A program made the position numbers and the translations under genes. Below are positions 29,715 through 35,261 of a stretch of 35,261 nucleotides of DNA, in pieces. Each line of letters opens with the position of its first letter. Positions within the stretch are counted from its first letter, which is position 1. Source of the stretch: a virus; IMG/VR virus record IMGVR_UViG_3300010885_009282, positions 1-35,261 of that record; one strand, written 5' to 3'. Under the pieces are notes generated by a model. That model was given only the letters and a program-made list of their open reading frames with translations, searched no databases and was not told the DNA's origin.

Positions 29715-30290
29715 TTAGAACTTGTAGTTTACACCAAGTGTAACAACATGGTTGTTGTCAAACTTCTTACCGGTTAGCCCGTCGATGTAACGATAACGAC
29801 TGTCAAGTTCGAAAGACTTAGTGATGTCATAACGAAGACCACCACCGATATTGTATAGGACACGATCGTCATTCTTGCCAACGACCTTATCCCATGCACC
29901 CCAACCATATCCTACACCTGCTAGGACATACGGAGTTACCCCAAAACCTACTGGGTAACTTACTACTGCGTTGGCAAAAGCAGTTTCGCCAGTCTTAGTA
30001 GCAGTTGGAGCAGCCTTAGTGTTATAGTCTAAAGTTGCTTCAGTGCGTAGGTACTTGTTCCACTGATATCCAGCAACACCGCCAAGAACCTTGGGAGTGT
30101 TGTCGTACTTGAACTTGTTGGTATCGTCAAAGTTTCCACCGACGTAACCACCTGCGTACCATCCACTTAGGTTAAAAGCACTTGTTGAAACTGCTGGAGC
30201 AGCGGCTGCACTCTTGGATGGTAGATCAGCAGCAACGGCCACTGATGCGCCTGCCACGAGGGCAAACATTGCTGTAAAAAGTTTCTTCAT
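29715..30290 (-). CDS. Outer-membrane beta-barrel protein (Omp25/31-like) with signal peptide
   Basis: 191 aa. MKKLFTAMFALVAGASVAVA is a classical signal peptide with cleavage expected before ADLPSKS. An 8-stranded barrel follows, with YAGGYVGGNF, VLGGVAGYQWN, PYVLAGVGYGWG and RYRYIDGL strands. The last residue is Phe, the signal recognised for outer-membrane insertion. The opening ADLP and small barrel recall alphaproteobacterial Omp25/31-family proteins. In the infected cell it could block superinfection, alter the surface or replace host porins. Monocistronic, with a strong promoter, a 105-base leader and a terminator. The host-like character suggests capture from the host. Confidence 0.85.
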   Translation of the reverse strand: MKKLFTAMFALVAGASVAVAADLPSKSAAAAPAVSTSAFNLSGWYAGGYVGGNFDDTNKFKYDNTPKVLGGVAGYQWNKYLRTEATLDYNTKAAPTATKTGETAFANAVVSYPVGFGVTPYVLAGVGYGWGAWDKVVGKNDDRVLYNIGGGLRYDITKSFELDSRYRYIDGLTGKKFDNNHVVTLGVNYKF

Positions 30291-30399
30291 TTCTCTTTCC
30301 TTTTGTTCTGCACTGACACACTATTGTATCAGCTGGGTTGTATAAAATAGATAGTGCTAAGTGTTTTGATGCACAATAACAACCGTCTATTATTTATCT
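30291..30399 (-). other. Structured 5' leader of barrel gene
   Basis: About 105 bases of leader. CTGATACA and TGTGTCAG (plus-strand 30313-30332) pair over 8 positions, one a G.U pair, around ATAG. GTGC and GCAC may form a second, longer hairpin. A GGAAAGAG ribosome-binding site precedes the ATG. A late-like GATAAATA lies at 30391-30398. Confidence 0.5.
30391..30398 (-). promoter_or_regulatory. Late-like GATAAATA behind the barrel promoter
   Basis: One mismatch to TATAAATA, placed 1 base after the -10 box of the sigma70 promoter. If used, the gene would be transcribed both early and late. Confidence 0.35.
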
Positions 30400-30428
30400 A
30401 ATATACATTACATGGTTAGTAAAGTCAA
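30400..30428 (-). promoter_or_regulatory. Sigma70 promoter of barrel gene
   Basis: TTGACT (30423-30428), 17-base spacer, TATATT (30400-30405), about 110 bases before the ATG. Confidence 0.7.
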
Positions 30429-30449
30429 CACTTTTTATAGTTTTTAAAC

Positions 30450-31202
30450 TCATATTGACAACATATATTGTGTCCTATCAATCCATTCTACCACAATATC
30501 TATGTCATTAAAATTTCCATTTTGTCTAATAGAGTTTTCAACAGTAACAGGAAGCATTTTTTGGTCACACATATCATACCAATTCATATACGGATCTGGT
30601 TTCTCCGTAAGTTTATATACAGCAGCCTGCAAATAATTACTTTCTTTATCAATTTTAAAATGTCCAAATCTACAATCAAATCCAGATGCTGCTAATATTA
30701 AGATTAAGTTGCCCATTGTCCAATTAAAATAGCATCCATTCGAGTAAGTTGAATTAACATTTAAAATCTCTTTATTATTGTATATACTAAAATTATATGG
30801 AACAGTAATAAGCAACATCCCATCATCCTTTAACAAATCCCACCAATGCATCAATGTAACGAATGGACTTAAACTGTACTGTAAACTGCTATGCGCCCAA
30901 ATTAAATCTTGAGTTGATGCAACAATGGAAGTGTTGTTAAAATCTGCATGATGATACTTAATATTTGGGTGCGATAATAAACGTGTAGTATCTAGATTGA
31001 TATCTACTGCATTGACATTTATGTTGCGATGAGTGTCATCGTCTTTCATTAAATTAGCAAACCAAAAAGCATCTAATCCTATGCCACATCCCATATCGCA
31101 AACATTCTTTATATTGTCCACATAACTCTGATAACGATTTAAGATTTTTAAAGTATTAACAGAATGAATATGACTTTGTTCGTATGATAAACTAATTGAC
31201 AT
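30450..31202 (-). CDS. Class I SAM-dependent methyltransferase
   Basis: 250 aa. NVCDMGCGIGLDAFWFANLM is motif I (the glycine-rich SAM-binding loop), VNAVDINLDTTRLL is motif II with the acidic ribose ligand, IWAHSSLQYS is motif post-II/IV, and LKDDGMLLITVPYNF is motif VI-like. No target-recognition domain or DNA-methylase NPPY is present, so a sugar or small-molecule substrate is more likely than DNA. It diverges from the epimerase gene 72 bases away, suggesting a shared glycan pathway. No signal peptide. Confidence 0.82.
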   Translation of the reverse strand: MSISLSYEQSHIHSVNTLKILNRYQSYVDNIKNVCDMGCGIGLDAFWFANLMKDDDTHRNINVNAVDINLDTTRLLSHPNIKYHHADFNNTSIVASTQDLIWAHSSLQYSLSPFVTLMHWWDLLKDDGMLLITVPYNFSIYNNKEILNVNSTYSNGCYFNWTMGNLILILAASGFDCRFGHFKIDKESNYLQAAVYKLTEKPDPYMNWYDMCDQKMLPVTVENSIRQNGNFNDIDIVVEWIDRTQYMLSI

Positions 31203-31273
31203 GATATATCCATAATCTTTTATAGTAATTATGATATTAATAAGTACTTAGAATATTTTAAATTTGGATTATC

Positions 31274-32089
31274 ATGAAGATTTTAATAACAGGAAGCAAT
31301 GGATTCATTGGGAGTTTTCTTTGTTCTTATTACAAAGAAATTGGTCATCGTATTTTTGAATGTAATCGAAATACTTTAGATCTATTAGATACCCAAGCGG
31401 TAAATGCTTTTTTCAATAGTAATTATTTTGATATTGTTATACACACAGCACTTGTGGGCAGAGAAAATATTCAAGCACTTAAAAACGAATTAAATGATGA
31501 TATTGTTCGCAATAATCTAAAGATTTGGGATAACTTAGTACGAAATAGACATAAATTTAAACGCCTAATCAACTTTGGTTCTGGAAACGAATTTAATATT
31601 GACCAAGATATCATAATGGCACAAGAAATTGATATATTTGATTATGAGCCAGTATACAGTTATGGTTATGTAAAAAATCAAATTAGTAAAGATTTACGAC
31701 AATACGAAGGATTTTATAACCTGAGATTGTTTGGGGTATTTCACTATAGCGAATCGTCAAAAAGATTCTTTAAGAAAATATACTCACATGGCAGACAAGA
31801 TTTTCATATTGGCGAAGATAGATTCTTTGATTTTATTAATTTAGAAGATCTAACTCCAATGATTGACATTGTAATGAATGGTGAATCAAAACATCAAGAC
31901 ATAAATGTTGTCTATAGAGAAAAATTAAAATTAAGTGAAATGGCTAGCATGTTTAATGCTATAACAATGAGCAACACTAATATTATTGTTGATAATCCCA
32001 ATGGCAATTCATATACTGGTGATTTTTCTAATTTTTATAGTTATAATACTTCAAAAATGGGACTGCCATTGGGATTTCTTAGATACTAA
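31274..32089 (+). CDS. NAD-dependent epimerase/dehydratase (extended SDR)
   Basis: 271 aa. MKILITGSNGFIGSF is the Rossmann GxxGFIG loop; FDIVIHTALVG is the second strand region; NFGSGNEFN holds the catalytic Ser/Thr position, and YSYGYVKNQI contains the YxxxK catalytic pair. These are features of extended SDR enzymes that act on nucleotide sugars. The protein is slightly short for the family, and the exact sugar is not readable. GGAT lies 6 bases before the ATG. It sits on the plus strand, and its end overlaps the UvsY-like gene by 11 bases. Confidence 0.87.
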   Translation: MKILITGSNGFIGSFLCSYYKEIGHRIFECNRNTLDLLDTQAVNAFFNSNYFDIVIHTALVGRENIQALKNELNDDIVRNNLKIWDNLVRNRHKFKRLINFGSGNEFNIDQDIIMAQEIDIFDYEPVYSYGYVKNQISKDLRQYEGFYNLRLFGVFHYSESSKRFFKKIYSHGRQDFHIGEDRFFDFINLEDLTPMIDIVMNGESKHQDINVVYREKLKLSEMASMFNAITMSNTNIIVDNPNGNSYTGDFSNFYSYNTSKMGLPLGFLRY

Positions 32090-32531
32090 AATCTTCCATT
32101 CCAGCAACTTTCAATTTGACTAGATTACTAAGTTGCCATTGTTTACTGTCGATACCTTTCATGATTCCCAACCATTTGTTTCTTAGAAGCGCAACTTCAT
32201 TGATGATTGTTTCATAATCAACAACTTCTTGCTCTCCTTCAACATATTTGTTGGCATCACTACTGCTTAAAGCACGAGCATAATGCTCAAGATATTTTTG
32301 AAAATGCTTTCGTCTAATAACTCGAATTTGAATATTTAAATAGTTTAGAACTGCTTCAATTTCTTGAAGTTGATTAAATCGCTGTTCGGTAATCCCTGGT
32401 AAAGCAGCAATGTTCTTTTCAACATTGCCCTTTACCGAGATATCATTCTTTGCTTGTAATAATTCATTCTCATAGTATGCAATGAAGTCTGGTATATTTC
32501 CCAAACTTGATACTACCTTAGAATACCACAT
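32079..32531 (-). CDS. uvsY: Recombination mediator, UvsY-like
   Basis: 150 aa, similar to the 137 of T4 UvsY. It is all-helical with a Lys/Arg-rich centre (IQIRVIRRKHFQKYLEHYAR), then LLRNKWLGIMKGIDSKQWQLSNLVKL, which aligns with the C-terminal helices of UvsY by pattern. UvsY helps UvsX displace gp32 from ssDNA. The gene follows uvsX with only a 72-aa gene between, and gp32 is upstream, which supports the call. Sequence identity to T4 is low by eye, so a related helical protein cannot be excluded. Confidence 0.6.
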   Translation of the reverse strand: MWYSKVVSSLGNIPDFIAYYENELLQAKNDISVKGNVEKNIAALPGITEQRFNQLQEIEAVLNYLNIQIRVIRRKHFQKYLEHYARALSSSDANKYVEGEQEVVDYETIINEVALLRNKWLGIMKGIDSKQWQLSNLVKLKVAGMEDFSI

Positions 32532-32749
32532 TATTCATCATCTTCTTCATCTGCATCTTTAACTGTAATATGTTCTTTTATAGCACTCAACATTGCTTTA
32601 TCAACTGCTAAATCTTCAAGATCGTTGTCGTCAATTCCTAAATCAACTAATTCGTTAATTACATGATCAGCAGCAGCCTGTCTATCTTTACTAGGTATAT
32701 ATTCCTTAACAGTTTGCCAAAAAGCAACAAGAAATTCTGTATCACTCAT
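32531..32749 (-). CDS. Small acidic orphan between uvsX and uvsY-like
   Basis: 72 aa (MSDTEFLVAFWQTVKEYIP), helical with a strongly acidic tail (DADEEDDE). No recognised family; similar small acidic proteins sit next to uvsX in marine T4-type phages, by my recollection. Its start overlaps the uvsX end by 8 bases and its stop overlaps the next start by one base, so all three are coupled. The acidic tail might contact gp32, UvsX or DNA-binding surfaces. Confidence 0.7.
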   Translation of the reverse strand: MSDTEFLVAFWQTVKEYIPSKDRQAAADHVINELVDLGIDDNDLEDLAVDKAMLSAIKEHITVKDADEEDDE

Positions 32750-33806
32750 CTATCACTTCCTCTAGTTGTACATCAACAGTGGACTTAGCAGAAGTTTCAT
32801 TCCATTCGTCAATGATTACCATTAATTTATCATCTGTCCATCCCTTACGGAATTCCTTGATAATCTCACCAGTTGTTGAACTTGTATAAGCAAGCCTATT
32901 GCCTTCCTTAATCAGAATGCCCTTTGCTTCAAACATGTCAAGCAACCCACTAGTTGGACTCATTCCAGTCTCATAAGGGATTTCAACTTGTACTGACTCA
33001 AATGGTTTACTATACCGTGTCTTCATAACCTTACAAGCACTGCGAATACCATGGACCTGACTAGTCTTATTGCCATCAGCATCAGTTTTTAGTTTAAGTT
33101 TACGCATTGCTACAACAATGGAACTTGCGTAGATAAAGCCCTGCCCGCCGCTGATCTTGTCGTCTGGATCAAACATATCTTGTGATGCATACGTATGATT
33201 GGTACAGACCATACCTACATTTGCTGCGCCAAACATGTTAACACAATTACGAACAAGTGCTGTCAATGCCTTAGGCTTACGACCCATGTCGCCTTTCATC
33301 TCGCCTGCTTCGAACTGATTAACGTCAGTTGGAGTTAGCAACATGCCTAGTGAGTCAATAACAAACAATACTTTTGGCTTAGTTTCGCCATCCGGGATAG
33401 TCTTATACTGCTTCATAAACTCGCTAATAGTACGAGCAACGTCATCAATCATTGCCATGTTTAACTTTAGAAGTTTGTCTTCGCCAGTATCAACACCCAA
33501 CGCATGTAACCAAGCTTCGTCCAATGCGTTTTCGCTATCAATTAGAATACAAAAAATATCCTGCTTTTGTGCGTTCTTAATAATGTTACCGGAGCAAATA
33601 TAAGATTTGCCAGCACCCGATTCACCTGCAAATACTGTTACCTTACCGAGAGGAATACCTCTGTGAAAGTCACCACTAATGAGATAATTGAGTGTATAAT
33701 TGCCTGTTGAGATCCAATCTGTTGGATCATTGAACCCAAAACTAAGTCCGTCAATGCTTTTAGTTAGATCCTTACGGAATCTTGAAATATCAAATGGTTT
33801 TGCCAT
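32742..33806 (-). CDS. uvsX: Recombinase UvsX (RecA family)
   Basis: 354 aa. It catalyses strand exchange in recombination-dependent replication and repair. Walker A is GESGAGKS (residues 61-68), the Walker B strand is KVLFVIDSLGML, and MVCTNHTYASQDMFDPDDKISGGQGF matches the RecA/UvsX L2 region and following glycine loop. The length is close to T4 UvsX (about 390). AAGGAAA lies 6-7 bases before the ATG, unlike the leaderless replication genes. A weak promoter lies in the end of the preceding gene. It is followed by the acidic orphan and UvsY-like gene. Confidence 0.95.
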   Translation of the reverse strand: MAKPFDISRFRKDLTKSIDGLSFGFNDPTDWISTGNYTLNYLISGDFHRGIPLGKVTVFAGESGAGKSYICSGNIIKNAQKQDIFCILIDSENALDEAWLHALGVDTGEDKLLKLNMAMIDDVARTISEFMKQYKTIPDGETKPKVLFVIDSLGMLLTPTDVNQFEAGEMKGDMGRKPKALTALVRNCVNMFGAANVGMVCTNHTYASQDMFDPDDKISGGQGFIYASSIVVAMRKLKLKTDADGNKTSQVHGIRSACKVMKTRYSKPFESVQVEIPYETGMSPTSGLLDMFEAKGILIKEGNRLAYTSSTTGEIIKEFRKGWTDDKLMVIIDEWNETSAKSTVDVQLEEVIDE

Positions 33807-33815
33807 AATGTTTCC

Positions 33816-34571
33816 TTATTGTGTGAATATAACATCGTTATTGCTTAGAACAAAATTCTTCATGAACAATGATCTATATGTGTCTTGCTTATTTTCTAAA
33901 TCTATAAAATTAGCCAGTAATAAAGTATTTGGTTTAGGGGTTGCACCCTTAGATAATGCCCAGTTAACATAATCATTTGGTGGTTGACTTATGAAACTTC
34001 TGTTTAAGTTAATGGATAATATATTATAAATTTCATCATAATCATTTGTATCTGGGGTATCTAAACTTTCATCAAAATTTATCCATTTATTATAACTACT
34101 TCTTCCTAAATTCTCATAGGGTATTTTTACATTTGCTTGCCCGAAGTAATTAGGTAATGTAGTAATAGATAATGGATCGTTTTGATTAGTTAATCTTAGA
34201 AACCAAGCCTCTTCTAATTCGTGCAATGCTTTATTGATACGTTCCATATCTCTTCTAAATTCATCTCCGAATAAATTTGAAATAGTTGGATAGTTCAAAT
34301 GTAATTGAACCCAATTTCGATGAATTGTGTTTAATGTACTCTGACAAACAAAATCTGCTGGAGTATTAATTAAACTAATTTTAAACTTTTTCAAATTAAT
34401 GTGTACTTTATCTATTAGTAGAGATAATTCAGTGATCAATTCTTGTTGTGGCAAGCAACTTGTAGTATTCCAAACAAAGTTATTTTGATTATTAAGCCAA
34501 AACTCTACAAAACTGTAATCAATGGGAACACAGTTAATATAGTCACCTGTTTTTTGCCAAATTAATTTCAT
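33816..34571 (-). CDS. Orphan downstream of gp32
   Basis: 251 aa from MKLIWQKTGDYIN, no family recognised. It is helical with many Asn, Trp and Leu residues (STLNTIHRNWVQLHLNYP, RINKALHELEEAWFLRL). An in-frame ATG at 34601 is rejected because it lies in the terminator hairpin of gp32; the chosen ATG has GGAA 8 bases upstream. No signal or membrane segment. Lying between gp32 and uvsX, it may take part in DNA metabolism, but nothing in the sequence shows it. Confidence 0.65.
   Translation of the reverse strand: MKLIWQKTGDYINCVPIDYSFVEFWLNNQNNFVWNTTSCLPQQELITELSLLIDKVHINLKKFKISLINTPADFVCQSTLNTIHRNWVQLHLNYPTISNLFGDEFRRDMERINKALHELEEAWFLRLTNQNDPLSITTLPNYFGQANVKIPYENLGRSSYNKWINFDESLDTPDTNDYDEIYNILSINLNRSFISQPPNDYVNWALSKGATPKPNTLLLANFIDLENKQDTYRSLFMKNFVLSNNDVIFTQ
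33826..33853 (-). promoter_or_regulatory. Weak sigma70-like promoter before uvsX
   Basis: TTGTTC (33848-33853), 16-base spacer, TATATT (33826-33831), 19 bases before the uvsX ATG. The -10 box is good and the -35 poor. Confidence 0.35.
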
Positions 34572-34589
34572 GGTAAGTTTCCAATAAAA

Positions 34590-34616
34590 AGTGAAGGGCA
34601 ACTAGTACCCTTCACT
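34590..34616 (-). terminator. Intrinsic terminator of gp32
   Basis: Minus strand: AGTGAAGGG, 9-base loop, CCCTTCACT, then TTTTATT. It lies 11 bases after the gp32 stop. T4 gene 32 mRNA is also abundant and terminated nearby. Confidence 0.88.
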
Positions 34617-34626
34617 AACTTTTAGT

Positions 34627-35261
34627 TTAGGAAGTCTTACGATTGCGAATCATTGCCAGAATGTCTTCTGCACGTTGATTTGACTTAGGTGTGTCAGTTA
34701 CAACTGGCGCACTAGCAACTGTCTCATTGTCTTCCCACGGTGCAGTCTCTACCTTGGGAGCGGCTGCGGCAGGTGCGGGACGAGCAGCAGGTGCCGGAAC
34801 ATCGTCAGCATCGGGATTGCTGTTACCTGAACCAGGAGGCTTGTAATACTGACCCCAACGATCAGCATCATAAGTCTGTCCATCAACAGATGCTTCAAAC
34901 ATCTCCTTGATGATACGTAGTTCTGTTTCACCTGGCTTCTTTGGAAGGAAGTCTTTTAGGTTAAACAATCCATGTGTATCAATTGCAGCACGTTCTGTTG
35001 CTGACAGTGCAGACTCCTTACGAGCCCACTTGCTAGTGCTATAGTCTGCATACTGACCTTTCGTAGTCTTGGTAATGGAGAAATCCAAGCCACGATCATA
35101 ATCAGTAGGCATCTCTTCAACCTCAGTATCTTTCAATACTGCGGTAATCACAGGGTAAATGCTGGGGGACACTACGAACCTGCGAATTGGGTTCTCAGGG
35201 GTGGAATCTTCAATTGAAGTTGATTCACGTACAAAGCCCTGGAATAGATAAGAACGCTTCT
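34627..35261 (-). CDS. 32: Single-stranded DNA-binding protein gp32, 5' end outside window
   Basis: The frame stays open to the window edge; 210 residues are visible. They begin within the OB-fold core: KRSYLFQGFVRES, then ENPIRRFVVSPSIYPVI. A GTG inside this core is not the true start. DYSTSKWARKESALS follows, then an Ala/Pro linker and an acidic region, ending RAEDILAMIRNRKTS. Gp32 coats ssDNA and coordinates replication, repair and recombination proteins. The zinc-binding and LAST regions expected nearer the N-terminus lie beyond the window. A strong terminator follows. Confidence 0.88.
   Translation of the reverse strand, partial: KRSYLFQGFVRESTSIEDSTPENPIRRFVVSPSIYPVITAVLKDTEVEEMPTDYDRGLDFSITKTTKGQYADYSTSKWARKESALSATERAAIDTHGLFNLKDFLPKKPGETELRIIKEMFEASVDGQTYDADRWGQYYKPPGSGNSNPDADDVPAPAARPAPAAAAPKVETAPWEDNETVASAPVVTDTPKSNQRAEDILAMIRNRKTS

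Noticed and set aside
34627-35172. gp32 starting at the GTG at 35172
   Set aside because: The frame continues upstream with gp32 core sequence (YLFQGFVRES, ENPIRRF), so the gene is cut by the window edge.

Overview
The window is part of a T4-type (straboviral) phage genome at low G+C. Recognisable T4-family replication and recombination genes are the aerobic ribonucleotide reductase (nrdA, nrdB), helicase gp41, primase gp61, clamp-loader subunit gp62, UvsW, UvsX, a UvsY candidate and ssDNA-binding gp32. Around them lie a large tail-spike gene, scaffold/internal-head-like genes and many small orphans. The style (A+T-rich, cyanophage/pelagiphage-like orphans, an alphaproteobacterial-type outer-membrane barrel) suggests a phage of a marine alphaproteobacterium such as SAR11. 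That host call is inference, not proof.

Layout: nearly everything is on the minus strand and is described in its transcription direction. (a) 35261-32079: gp32 (5' end outside the window), an orphan, UvsX, a small acidic protein and UvsY-like. (b) 32089-28268: a glycan/small-molecule and surface block with a plus-strand NAD-dependent epimerase, a SAM methyltransferase, a secreted outer-membrane barrel, two small proteins, tRNA-Ala(UGC), a glycosyltransferase-like protein and a plus-strand glycine-rich adhesin. (c) 27499-24650: an early-type region of small genes and an AAA+ ATPase, served by four near-identical sigma70-like promoters. (d) 24578-18815: UvsW, an SGNH-like protein, then a tightly overlapping gp62 operon that ends in a 192-aa miniature relative of the bacterial replicative polymerase DnaE. 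(e) 18823-14055: orphans, gp61, a plus-strand radical SAM enzyme wedged between the primase and helicase genes, and gp41. (f) 14016-7049: late genes, including low-complexity and scaffold-like proteins, three small cassettes with a shared leader, an ADP-ribosyltransferase-like candidate and a PD-(D/E)XK exonuclease. (g) 7016-1: a 1122-aa beta-propeller plus pectate-lyase-type tail spike with two coupled small genes, then nrdA and the start of nrdB.

Two promoter grammars can be read by eye. Replication and small early genes have TTGACN/TATWWT sigma70-like promoters. At five genes the -10 box lies only 5-7 bases before the ATG, which predicts leaderless mRNAs. Structural-looking genes instead carry NATAAATA, close to the T4 late promoter TATAAATA. 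The strongest leads are the mini-DnaE in the clamp-loader operon, the leaderless replication promoters, the triplicated late leader cassettes, the Alt-like candidate head-packaged ADP-ribosyltransferase, the phage-borne outer-membrane barrel and the radical SAM enzyme.
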